This document shows positions 7,299-14,977 of a stretch of 25,197 nucleotides of DNA, one piece after another. The DNA comes from JAHEME01 sp034435035. GTDB taxonomy: Bacteria; Chloroflexota; Anaerolineae; Aggregatilineales; UBA3940. The stretch is taken from the NCBI GenBank assembly GCA_034435035.1, contig DAOTXW010000015.1:1-25197 (forward strand). The letters run 5' to 3'. A model generated the notes under the pieces. That model had not been told where the DNA came from. It searched no databases and worked only from the letters and a program-made list of their open reading frames with translations. Every line of letters begins with the position of its first letter. The stretch's first letter is position 1. Made by a program: the position numbers and the translations under genes.

Positions 7299-8687
7299 AT
7301 GGACAGACAATCTTCTGAAACGCGGCAGGCGCTGCCCGGCAGGCTGTGGCGCTCTATCCAGCGCGATCCGCTTCCCCCCGAAGACGACCGGGGCCGGATG
7401 CGGCTGGTGATGAACAACCTGATCCTGCATCTGCACCCCGCCAGGGTCGCCGTGCCGACTCTGCGCTTCACCTATACCTTCGGCCTCGGCGGGCTGCTGG
7501 CGCTGCTGGCGGCCATCGAGGTGGCGACCGGCGTTCTGCTGATGTTCGCTTACACACCCACGCCGCAGGCGGCCTATCAAAGCCTGTTGACCCTCCAGAC
7601 TGAGGTATGGTTCGGGCAGCTGATCCGCAACCTGCATCACTGGAGCGCCAACCTCATGATCGTGACGGCGGTGCTGCATCTGCTGCGGGTGTTCTTCACC
7701 GGCGGCTTCCGCAGCCCGCGCGAGTTCAACTGGCTGCTGGGCATCGCGCTGCTGCTGCTCATTGTAGGGGCCAACTTCACCGGCTACCTGCTGCCCTGGG
7801 ATCAACTCGCCTACTGGGCGGTGACGGTGGGAACGGGGCTGCTGAGCTATCTTCCGCTGCTGGGTGAGCCAATCAGCCGCCTGCTGCTGGGCGGGCCGGA
7901 AGTCGGCGCGGCGACCCTGACCAACTTCTACGGGCTGCACGTGGCGATCCTCCCGCTGGCGCTGTTCGGAATCATGTCCTTCCACCTGTGGCGCGTGCGG
8001 AAGGACACGCTGACCGTGCCGCGCCGCGCCGGCGAGCCGCCCCAGGAGCAGGTCGAAAAAGCCACGACCATCCCGCACCTGGTCAGCCGCGAGCTGATCT
8101 TCGCCCTGGTGATGCTGGCGCTGCTGCTGACCTGGTCGGCGCTGGTGAACGCGCCGCTGGAAGAAGCCGCCGACCCGAACCACAGCCCCAACCCGGCCAA
8201 GGCGGCCTGGTACTTCATGGGCCTGCAGGAGATGCTGCTGCACTTCCACCCCACCTTCGGCGCGATCGTGATCCCGGCGCTGGCTCTCGGGGCGCTGGCC
8301 GCCCTGCCCTACCTGGAAGCCGACCAGGACACCGCCGGGATCTGGTTCCGCTCCGTGCAGGGGCGCTGGCTGGCCATCGTGAGCGCGTTCATCGGCGTGT
8401 TTGCCACGATCGCGCTGGTGCTGCTGGATGAAGCCTGGCTGGACCTGCCGTCGCTGCTGCCGTTTCTTCCCGTCTTCATCAGCAACGGCTGGATTCCGCT
8501 GGCCGCGCTGCTGCTGGCCCTGATAGGCTACGGCGAGGCGCTGCGCCGATTCGGAGCCTCCGCCTGCGAGACACGTCTGGCTGTGTTTGTTCTTCTGGCC
8601 GCCTCCTTCGTCACCCTGACCGTGATCGGCATCTTCTTCCGGGGCGAAGGGATGGCGCTGGTGTTCTCCCCGGGGGTGCTGCCGTGA
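7299..8687 (+). CDS. Cytochrome b, full length (bc complex subunit)
   Basis: This 462-residue polytopic membrane protein carries the two b hemes and the quinol sites of a bc-type complex. Predicted heme ligands are H113 and H127 (13 residues between) and H214 and H229 (14 between). The 13/14 spacing is the b6f/Firmicutes type rather than the 13/13 of mitochondrial bc1. The segment L-H-H-W-S-A-N-L-M and T-G-G-F-R-S-P-R-E-F also look b6-like. The subunit-IV-like half is fused in the same chain. The Qo motif PEWY reads A-A-W-Y (in P-A-K-A-A-W-Y-F). Extra carboxyl-terminal helices follow. I chose ATG 7299 because the longer frame runs back through the upstream hairpin; the ribosome site is weak. 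The stop overlaps the Rieske start by 4 bp. It probably oxidises menaquinol, by inference. Confidence 0.92.
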   Translation: MDRQSSETRQALPGRLWRSIQRDPLPPEDDRGRMRLVMNNLILHLHPARVAVPTLRFTYTFGLGGLLALLAAIEVATGVLLMFAYTPTPQAAYQSLLTLQTEVWFGQLIRNLHHWSANLMIVTAVLHLLRVFFTGGFRSPREFNWLLGIALLLLIVGANFTGYLLPWDQLAYWAVTVGTGLLSYLPLLGEPISRLLLGGPEVGAATLTNFYGLHVAILPLALFGIMSFHLWRVRKDTLTVPRRAGEPPQEQVEKATTIPHLVSRELIFALVMLALLLTWSALVNAPLEEAADPNHSPNPAKAAWYFMGLQEMLLHFHPTFGAIVIPALALGALAALPYLEADQDTAGIWFRSVQGRWLAIVSAFIGVFATIALVLLDEAWLDLPSLLPFLPVFISNGWIPLAALLLALIGYGEALRRFGASACETRLAVFVLLAASFVTLTVIGIFFRGEGMALVFSPGVLP

Positions 8688-9169
8688 CCGACCAGACCGA
8701 TACCCTCCCCCGCCGCGATGCGCTCCGGCTTGGCTGGGCTGCCGCCGGGACTCTGCTGTTCGCCGAAGGGCTGTTCGTGGGCCTGCGTTTCCTCGCCCCG
8801 CGCGTCGCCGAGGGTGAGTTCGGCGGGCTGATCGAGGCCGGCGCTGCCGAGAGCTTCCTGCCGGGCAGCGTCACCCCTTTCAACGAGGGCCGTTTCTACC
8901 TGGTGCGGCTGCCGGATGGCGGCTTCCTGGCCGTTTACCGACGATGCACCCACCTGGGCTGCACCGTTCCCTACGATCCGGTTCAGGGCCAGTTCGTCTG
9001 CCCGTGCCACGGATCGGCTTTCACCCTGGATGGGCAGGTGCTCAACCCGCCCGCCCCCCGTCCGCTCGATCTTTTCGCCCTGTCGATCCGTGATGGGCAG
9101 GTCGTCGTTGACACCGGCGACCGGATCGAGCGGGAACGCGTCGATGCGGCGCAGATCGTCTACCCGTAG
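8684..9169 (+). CDS. Rieske iron-sulfur protein of bc complex
   Basis: This 161-residue protein accepts electrons from quinol at the Qo site and passes them to the cytochrome c subunit. The two cluster-binding boxes are C-T-H-L-G-C and C-P-C-H-G-S (about residues 87-92 and 106-111), with two Cys and two His as ligands. The amino terminus has P-R-R-D-A-L-R-L-G-W followed by a hydrophobic stretch, matching a Tat-type signal anchor that stays uncleaved in such proteins. The start is GTG 8684 within GTGA, overlapping the cytochrome b stop, so translation is probably coupled. The downstream cytochrome c gene follows after 9 bp, its ribosome site abutting this stop codon. Confidence 0.95.
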   Translation: MTDQTDTLPRRDALRLGWAAAGTLLFAEGLFVGLRFLAPRVAEGEFGGLIEAGAAESFLPGSVTPFNEGRFYLVRLPDGGFLAVYRRCTHLGCTVPYDPVQGQFVCPCHGSAFTLDGQVLNPPAPRPLDLFALSIRDGQVVVDTGDRIERERVDAAQIVYP

Positions 9170-9178
9170 GAGCGTAAC

Positions 9179-10252
9179 ATGTCCCGCCTCATGGAATGGA
9201 CCGGATTTATCGCCACGCTGGTCATGGTGATCGGGATCGGGGTGTATGCGCTGTTCGAGCCTGCCCGGCAGGCGGCGGCGCAGGCCAGCCTGCAGGCAGG
9301 TGATATTCGCGCCGCCACCGATCTTTATGCGCAGAACTGCGCCATCTGTCACGGGGCGGCCGGGGAGGGCCTCGGCGCAGCGCCGCCGCTGAACGGCGAC
9401 GGGCTGCGCACCGCCGACCCGGCGGAGCTGGCGCGGGTCATCGCCAATGGGCGCTACAATACGGCGATGGCCGCCTGGCAGGTTGAGTACGGCGGCACGC
9501 TGACCGGCGCCCAGATCGACCAGGTTGTGACGCTGATCCAGCACGGCGACTGGACGGCCGTCGGGGCGCGGGTCGCCGGGCTGGGCCTGCAGCCACCGAC
9601 CGCCGTCCAGGTCGAAGTCCCGGCCGACCTCCTGGCTCAGGTCAGCGCGCTGCCGGGGGGCGACGCCCTCTCCAGAGGGCTGAGCCTGTATGGCGAAGAC
9701 TGCGTGGCCTGCCACGGCGCCAATGCCGAAGGGACGGCTATCGCGCCCGCCCTCAACACGGACGAGCTGCGGGCGCGGCTGGCCGATGCCGACCTGGCGC
9801 GCACCATCGCGCAGGGAGTCCCCGGCACGCTGATGGCCGGCTGGGGGAATGCCCTGTCCGAGCAGGAGATCGCCGATCTCGTCGCGGTCATCCGGCGCTG
9901 GGGCGATCTGCAGACAGCTGGCCTGGCGCTCCCCGCAATCGAGATCGCGGCTGCCCCGGCCACCCCGGAGATGATCGCCGCCGGGCAGCAGCTGTTCAGC
10001 GTGGCCTGCACGAACTGCCACGGTCGGAGCGCCCAGGGGACGCGGATGGCCCCGGCGCTGTACAACCGCACTTTCCTGAGCCAGACGCCCGACGCGGCGA
10101 TCTACCAGATCATCGCCAACGGCGTGCCGGGCACCTTCATGCCCGCCTGGGGAGGGCGGCTGAGCGACGCCGACCTGAACGCGCTGGTGGCCTATCTGCG
10201 CAGCCTCGAGGCGGCAGCTCCGGCGATCGGCGCGCCGCCAGCCGGCCCCTAG
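9179..10252 (+). CDS. Membrane-anchored triheme cytochrome c
   Basis: This 357-residue protein has one amino-terminal membrane helix (about residues 8-26) and three class-I cytochrome c domains outside the membrane. Heme attachment motifs are C-A-I-C-H (54-58), C-V-A-C-H (175-179) and C-T-N-C-H (277-281). Each is followed about 50-60 residues later by an axial Met in T-x-M-x-x-W contexts. TAGGAG lies 7 nt before the ATG, overlapping the Rieske stop. It is the third gene of the bc operon and most likely replaces cytochrome c1/f as electron acceptor. The three domains resemble one another and probably arose by duplication. Its terminal electron acceptor is not in the window. Confidence 0.93.
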   Translation: MSRLMEWTGFIATLVMVIGIGVYALFEPARQAAAQASLQAGDIRAATDLYAQNCAICHGAAGEGLGAAPPLNGDGLRTADPAELARVIANGRYNTAMAAWQVEYGGTLTGAQIDQVVTLIQHGDWTAVGARVAGLGLQPPTAVQVEVPADLLAQVSALPGGDALSRGLSLYGEDCVACHGANAEGTAIAPALNTDELRARLADADLARTIAQGVPGTLMAGWGNALSEQEIADLVAVIRRWGDLQTAGLALPAIEIAAAPATPEMIAAGQQLFSVACTNCHGRSAQGTRMAPALYNRTFLSQTPDAAIYQIIANGVPGTFMPAWGGRLSDADLNALVAYLRSLEAAAPAIGAPPAGP

Positions 10253-10333
10253 TGTTTTGCGGCGCAGAGGATGCCAGGGATAGCGGTGCCCGCGCGAAAC
10301 ACGCCGGCAGCGGCTCGGCGGGGGCAGGCGGCG

Positions 10334-10489
10334 CTAATTCTCCGGGGCCCGCCGCCCCGGGATGCCCAGCAGCAGCCCGATCTGATCGTAGCTCAGCGCC
10401 AGATCGTCCCGGATCAACGGCCAGGCCGCCTCCCCGGCGCCGAACACCAGCTCATCCAGGAACTCAATCAGCAGCAGGATGGGGGCCAT
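10334..10489 (-). pseudogene. Amino-terminal stump of an MFS transporter
   Basis: This 51-residue frame starts M-A-P-I-L-L-L-I-E-F-L-D-E-L-V-F-G and runs through A-A-W-P-L-I-R-D-D-L-x-L-S-Y-x-Q-I-G-L-L-L-G-I-P-G. That is the first helix and first loop of a recognisable bacterial MFS family. It then ends abruptly in R-R-A-P-E-N and a stop, where about 350 further residues would be expected. The remaining helices are absent from the 81 bp up to the cytochrome c gene, so this looks like a deletion, not a simple frameshift. It follows the flavodoxin-like gene by 11 bp on the same strand. The family assignment is from memory of conserved residues, not a search. Confidence 0.65.
10342..10360 (-). 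terminator. Hairpin at end of MFS stump
   Basis: CCGGGGC (10342-10348) and GCCCCGG (10354-10360) are perfect 7-bp arms around a 5-base loop. They span the point where MFS similarity ends. It may terminate the minus-strand operon and also serve the convergent cytochrome c transcript. No T-run follows on either strand. Confidence 0.35.
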
Positions 10490-10500
10490 CTGCGCTGCCG

Positions 10501-11007
10501 CTATCCTCCGGCCAGCAGCGGCCCGATCGCCGCCGCCCACGTCCGGATGGCCTCCCAGTCGCGGAAGTCGCCTTCGGGCAGCCCCTTGCCCTGAGCCTGC
10601 ATGCGCATGATCGGCGGTAGCCGGCTGTAGTCCAGCGCCCCGGCAAACAGCCCGACCGCGGCAGGCTTCATCAGCAGCCGCTCGGTTGCTGTCGCGCCCA
10701 GCACCGCCTGCCGGACCCCCTCATCGTCCAGCCGCAGCCGGATCGCCAGGATGAAGCACGCAGTGGGCATCGCGGCCAGCGCATCCCGGTGCGTTTTGAC
10801 AAACGCGGTCGCTTCCGGCAGCCACTGCGCCGAATAGATCGGAGCGCCCACCACGACGGCCCGGTAACCCGACAGGTCCGTCACCCGGCTCATGGGCAGC
10901 AGGGTGACGGCATTCCCCTGCCCGCTCAGCGCCTCGGCGATCGTCTGCGCCACTTCCGCCGTATAGCCCTGCTCCGTCGCATACGTGACCAGAATGGGAG
11001 TGTTCAT
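10501..11007 (-). CDS. Flavodoxin-domain protein, HemG-like
   Basis: This 168-residue protein binds FMN by family expectation. It starts with I-L-V-T-Y-A-T-E-Q-G-Y-T-A-E-V-A, the phosphate-binding loop of flavodoxins, and continues with V-V-V-G-A-P-I-Y, F-V-K-T-H, A-M-P-T-A and F-A-G-A-L-D-Y. The later motifs and the D-W-E-A-I-R near the end resemble the HemG (flavodoxin_5) group, whose E. coli member is a quinone-linked protoporphyrinogen oxidase. Most members of the group have no proven substrate, and a HemY-type oxidase is already present, so I leave it unnamed. ATG 11007 is preferred over TTG 11010, with AGAGG 7 nt upstream. It begins 10 bp after the GH13 gene and overlaps nothing. Confidence 0.75.
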   Translation of the reverse strand: MNTPILVTYATEQGYTAEVAQTIAEALSGQGNAVTLLPMSRVTDLSGYRAVVVGAPIYSAQWLPEATAFVKTHRDALAAMPTACFILAIRLRLDDEGVRQAVLGATATERLLMKPAAVGLFAGALDYSRLPPIMRMQAQGKGLPEGDFRDWEAIRTWAAAIGPLLAGG

Positions 11008-11017
11008 CAAGGCGCCT

Positions 11018-13219
11018 CTATGGCTCGCTGACCGGTTCGATCCGCAGCAGGTAAGGCCGGAACATCGTCGGCGTCAGGGTGAAGTCCGCCAGCTCGGCCC
11101 CCGTCCAGGTCATCTGCCGGTATTCGCCGATGAACTGGTAGGTCACCAGATCACGCAGGCGGTAGCTCCCCGCCGGATCGAGGGGCAGCCGGTCCACCGG
11201 CAGGCCGAAGCGGAATGTCACCTGTTCGGGGAACAGGCTGGCGACCCCGAAGATGACGGCCCGCTCATCGTGGCGGATCAACGTGTACACGCTGTCCTGC
11301 GGGGTCAGCCCATCGTGGCGGCGGTAGTGGTTGCGGTCATCGATCAGCACTTCATTAAACAGGAAGCGCCCCCGCCGGAGGACGGCGTTGCGGCGCCGGG
11401 CCATCAGCAGCCCCTTGATGAACTCCTCCTGCCCCTTCTCCTGCCCGGCCCACAGCATCGGCACAAAGCCGGCCATCACCAGGATGCCCAGCAGCGCCTG
11501 GCTGATCGCGCTGCCGCGCAGGGCGTAGGCCGGCCACGAACGGGTATCGTGCGTCTCGGTGAAGCAGATGCGTGGGCTGGGCGTGCCGTCCGCGGCCTGC
11601 GGCATGACCGCCCAGTAGTCGCGCAGATACTCGTTGAACTCCGCCGGGCTGAGCGTCCCATGAAACAACTGATAAGCCATCGCCCACGGGTGATAGTCGT
11701 TGGAGATGTCATGCGAGCGGATCCACAGCGGGCCGAACAGTTCGCAGTACATGGCGGTCGTGGGGCGCACCTCCAGCAGGGCGCGGCGCAGAGCTTCCAG
11801 CAGGGTGCGCACCCCCAGGTTGGTCTGGCTGGCGTGATAGGGGATGGCGCGATCCCAGTTCGGCTCCTTGCCGTGCGGCGCATCGACACGGTAGCCATCG
11901 ACCTTGAAGTCGCGGGCGTAGCGCGTCGTCCACTCCAGCATGTACGCCTGGTAGTCGGGGTTGGCCCAGTCCAGCGACCAGGTGTCGTTCCAGCCGTGGG
12001 AATGCACCATGTTCCCCCGCTCATCACGGGCGTACCATTCAGGATGCTCCTGCACATAATGAGACTCCAGCGACGACCCCTGCGCCACCAGGTCCATCAG
12101 CACCCGCATCCCCAGGTCGTGCGCGGTGTGGATCAGCTCGCGGAAGTCCGCCTCGGTGCCCAGGCTCGGCTCCAGCTCCGTGAAATCGTGCATGGCATAC
12201 GGGCTGCCGATTCCCTCCCAGTTACCATCCCACGGCAGGCCCTTCTTGTTGCGGTGGGACATCACCGGCAGCAGGTAGATCGTGTCGATGCCGAGATCGG
12301 CCAGCCGCGGCAGCACCTCAGTGAAGGCAGTGAAACCGCCATACTGGCCGGGATGCACTTCATACACCGCCGACCAGTCGGCGGCCCGATCGATCGGGCC
12401 GTAGATCGCCGGCAGCAGACCCGTCTGGGCGAAGCGATCGCGGTAGGCGGCCAGCGCCGATTCGTATGGGCCGTCATGCAGCAGGATGTACTGCGTGCCC
12501 CCTTCCAGCCGCCCGCCGGGCGCCAGCCAGCCCGCCAGCCACAGGTCAAAACCCAGCGTGGCATGCAGGCCGTCGCCGGTCACCCAGGGGGTGGCGGCTT
12601 CGACATCGCTCACGTACCACGTCAGCAGGCTCCAGCGCAGATCCGGGTTGTGCACCACCAGCAGGCCGGGGCCGACGTCCGGCGCATCGGCAAAGGGGCG
12701 GTTCCAGCGGTCGCGGGCGCCGGGGGCAAACCCCGGATCGGGCGGCGAGTCGTACTGGGGGCGCAGGATGCCGGTCTTGCGCGGCTGGCTGGCCGCGAGG
12801 GGCAGCGGCACGCGGGCTCTGGTCGTGTTGGCCGGCGCCTCAAAGCGGCAGGCCGCCGGGTCGCCCAGCGAGACGCCGCCCAGCGCCAGCCGCACCCCGG
12901 TGAGCTGCACCTCCTCGCCGGAGGTGTTCTCGACCTCGACCCGACGCTCCAGCAGGCCGCCGGACGCACGCAGCCGGTCGATGAGCGTCAGCGGCCCCAG
13001 CGCGACCCGCACCGCCAGCGCATCCCCCTCGACCGCGTGGGAGAGATAGCGCGGCGTGCCGGCCACCGCCTTCCAGGCGAGATCGGCTGCCAGCGGCGCG
13101 AGGCCGCCGCCATGACCGGCTGCCTCCGGGCTGTCGGCCAGCTGCAGGCCGCACAGCGCTCCGCTGCCGGTGTCAACTGCGATCGTGTACGCGCCCAGCG
13201 TCATCCGTTCGACGCCCAT
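11018..13219 (-). CDS. GH13 alpha-amylase-family glycosidase
   Basis: This 733-residue protein probably hydrolyses or transfers alpha-1,4/1,6-linked glucans. The first 270 or so residues form a non-catalytic beta-rich domain I do not recognise. The (beta/alpha)8 barrel follows, with the nucleophile Asp in D-G-Y-R-V-D-A (D446 of the V-D-G pair region, catalytic Asp about 450), the acid/base Glu in M-Y-C-E-L-F-G (E493), and the transition-state Asp in E-T-H-D-T-R-S-W (D558). A carboxyl-terminal beta domain is present. No signal peptide is seen, so it is likely cytoplasmic and acts on imported oligosaccharides. The start ATG 13219 has GGGGAG 6-7 nt upstream. It lies 16 bp after the other GH13 gene. 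The exact specificity cannot be read from sequence. Confidence 0.88.
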   Translation of the reverse strand: MGVERMTLGAYTIAVDTGSGALCGLQLADSPEAAGHGGGLAPLAADLAWKAVAGTPRYLSHAVEGDALAVRVALGPLTLIDRLRASGGLLERRVEVENTSGEEVQLTGVRLALGGVSLGDPAACRFEAPANTTRARVPLPLAASQPRKTGILRPQYDSPPDPGFAPGARDRWNRPFADAPDVGPGLLVVHNPDLRWSLLTWYVSDVEAATPWVTGDGLHATLGFDLWLAGWLAPGGRLEGGTQYILLHDGPYESALAAYRDRFAQTGLLPAIYGPIDRAADWSAVYEVHPGQYGGFTAFTEVLPRLADLGIDTIYLLPVMSHRNKKGLPWDGNWEGIGSPYAMHDFTELEPSLGTEADFRELIHTAHDLGMRVLMDLVAQGSSLESHYVQEHPEWYARDERGNMVHSHGWNDTWSLDWANPDYQAYMLEWTTRYARDFKVDGYRVDAPHGKEPNWDRAIPYHASQTNLGVRTLLEALRRALLEVRPTTAMYCELFGPLWIRSHDISNDYHPWAMAYQLFHGTLSPAEFNEYLRDYWAVMPQAADGTPSPRICFTETHDTRSWPAYALRGSAISQALLGILVMAGFVPMLWAGQEKGQEEFIKGLLMARRRNAVLRRGRFLFNEVLIDDRNHYRRHDGLTPQDSVYTLIRHDERAVIFGVASLFPEQVTFRFGLPVDRLPLDPAGSYRLRDLVTYQFIGEYRQMTWTGAELADFTLTPTMFRPYLLRIEPVSEP

Positions 13220-13235
13220 GCTGTTCTCCCCTGGG

Positions 13236-14864
13236 TCAGGTGGCCCGGCGCTGCCGCCGGGTGGCGATCTGCTCGCGGGTGAAGTCCAGCAGCTCCCGAT
13301 CCTGCGCCCCGTCCCAGACCATCACCGGGCGGCTGGCGGCCAGCCCCAGCGGGCCGCGGGTGCTTTCCGGCTGCCTGAGGCCGATCTCGCTGCCGTAAGT
13401 GATCACCGGGGGGCCGGGCAGGCGCATCTGCGCGGCCAGCGCCTGGCGCAGCGCCTCCCGGTTTCCGCCTGCAATGAACAGAAAGCGATCCATGTCGTGG
13501 TTGTCCAGAAAAGTCGGCATCAGGAAGTCATCCGGGAAGAAGGCGGCATGACGTCTCAGAAACCGGGTGAAGTCCTGCTCGCTCCATGTCCGGCGCCCGT
13601 AGGTGCTGCGCAGCGCATCAGCCGTCAGAAAATCCAGACAGCCGTCGAGCCGGCCCGCATAGTGGCGGATCACCTCGGCGGTGTCCACCACTTCGCCGAT
13701 CAGCAGGCAGTCGGGGTTTTCCGCGCGGCAGGCGGCGCGGAAATCGGACCAGAAGTCAGGGCCGGGGCCGGAGGCGTGGTCAAGCCGGAAGCCATCCGCG
13801 CCGAATTCGCGCAGCCAGAACCGCCCGGCCTCGATCAGCCAGCCGCGCACCGGGTCATGAGCCGTGTTCAGCTCCGGCATGGAGGCCACGCCGGAGAATG
13901 CCCGGTAGCCGTGTGGGGTATCTTCGTCGAAGTAGAACCACCGCCGGTAGGGGCTGCCCGGGTTGGCCAGCGCCTCGCGGAAGATCGGGTGTTCGCTGGA
14001 AACATGGTTGCACACCAGATCCAGCAGCACGCGCATCCCGCGGCGGTGCGCCTCCTCGATCACGGCCCGCAGAGCCTCCGGGCCGCCGCGCCGGGCATCG
14101 ACGCGCAGCAGGTCGGTGGCGTCGTAGCCGTGCGGAGTCGGGCTTTCGACCACCGGGCTGAGCCACAGCACGGTGATCCCGAGCGCCTGCAGATAGTCCA
14201 GCCGGGCCAGCACACCCCACAGCGTCCCGCCGCAGAAATCGAGCAGGTTCGCGGTCTGCAGCCAGCCCCGCCCCGGCCCGGGGTCGAAGCGATCCACGTA
14301 GATGTGGTAGATGATCGCCCCCGCGGCCCAGGCCGGCGGCCGCAGCCGATCCACCCGGTAAGTGAACACATCCCCTGCTGCGGGGTCGCCCAGCAGGGGA
14401 TCGCGGTAGGGCAGGCTGTGGAAGAACGCTTCGGCGGCGCGGTCGGTGGTGGCCCTGACATCCGGCCAGTCCGCAAACACCTCCGGGCCAGCGCCATCCC
14501 ACGCGCCGATGCGGTAGCGCACGATCGTGCCGTCGGGCTGGCCGGGCAGGATCGCCTGCCAGCGCACCGTGTAGCCCCACAGGGGGGTATCCCAGCCCAC
14601 CTCGACGGGCTGCATCTCCAGGACATGACCGTTCAGCGCGGCGCCGCGCTCGCCCCGGGGGATGCTGCCGTCCAGTGTGTAGTAGCAGACCATGCGCCCG
14701 GCGCTGACATCCGGCCCGGCGATCGCTTCCAGCGTCACGGGCTGGCCGGGCCACGGATCGCGCGGCTGCAGCCGGTAGCGGTGATGCAGCCCGCGCACCT
14801 CCGCCCGGTGATACAGCATCTTGAGCTCGTCGGTGGCCAGCGTGCCGAAGATGAATTCTTCCAT
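13236..14864 (-). CDS. GH13 glycosidase, neopullulanase/cyclomaltodextrinase-like, lacking domain C
   Basis: This 542-residue enzyme has an amino-terminal beta-sandwich (about residues 15-190) like those of neopullulanases, then a GH13 barrel opening with I-I-Y-H-I-Y-V-D-R-F. Catalytic residues are D362 (G-F-R-L-D-H), E391 (L-I-G-E-V-V-D) and D457 (F-L-D-N-H-D). The M-P-E-L-N segment is typical of cyclomaltodextrin- and maltodextrin-degrading members. The protein ends about 85 residues after D457, in a basic T-R-R-Q-R-R-A-T tail, so the usual carboxyl-terminal beta domain is missing. No signal peptide is seen, pointing to a cytoplasmic role. The upstream ribosome site is weak, and a 12-bp stem-loop separates it from the permease gene. 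Confidence 0.87.
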   Translation of the reverse strand: MEEFIFGTLATDELKMLYHRAEVRGLHHRYRLQPRDPWPGQPVTLEAIAGPDVSAGRMVCYYTLDGSIPRGERGAALNGHVLEMQPVEVGWDTPLWGYTVRWQAILPGQPDGTIVRYRIGAWDGAGPEVFADWPDVRATTDRAAEAFFHSLPYRDPLLGDPAAGDVFTYRVDRLRPPAWAAGAIIYHIYVDRFDPGPGRGWLQTANLLDFCGGTLWGVLARLDYLQALGITVLWLSPVVESPTPHGYDATDLLRVDARRGGPEALRAVIEEAHRRGMRVLLDLVCNHVSSEHPIFREALANPGSPYRRWFYFDEDTPHGYRAFSGVASMPELNTAHDPVRGWLIEAGRFWLREFGADGFRLDHASGPGPDFWSDFRAACRAENPDCLLIGEVVDTAEVIRHYAGRLDGCLDFLTADALRSTYGRRTWSEQDFTRFLRRHAAFFPDDFLMPTFLDNHDMDRFLFIAGGNREALRQALAAQMRLPGPPVITYGSEIGLRQPESTRGPLGLAASRPVMVWDGAQDRELLDFTREQIATRRQRRAT

Positions 14865-14902
14865 GCCGGAGCCGCGGAATCCTGAGAGTCAGCGCACACG
14901 GG

Positions 14903-14941
14903 GGCGCAGGGGCACGGGTGTCGGCGCCATGCCCCTGCGCC
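14903..14941 (-). other. Intercistronic 12-bp stem-loop between permease and GH13 genes
   Basis: GGCGCAGGGGCA (14903-14914) and TGCCCCTGCGCC (14930-14941) are perfect 12-bp arms around a 15-base loop, within the 113-bp gap after the second permease gene. No T-run follows. It is well placed to protect the upstream mRNA from 3' exonucleases or cause partial termination, lowering glycosidase expression. Confidence 0.55.
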
Positions 14942-14977
14942 GCGAGCCGGAATCGCCGCCTCTGCGCCAGGAGAAGA

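Noticed and set aside
10985..13282. A 765-codon open frame on the plus strand.
   Set aside because: It is fully antisense to the GH13 gene with intact catalytic motifs. Its His/Gln/Arg-rich product has no domain; long mirror frames are common in GC-rich DNA.
14519..14530. GCACGATCGTGC palindrome, similar to the candidate operator at 18683.
   Set aside because: It lies inside the coding sequence of a GH13 gene, where codon choice explains it; it serves as a caution on the operator.
13170..14885. A 571-codon plus-strand open frame.
   Set aside because: It is antisense to the second GH13 gene, of shadow-type composition, with no recognisable motif.
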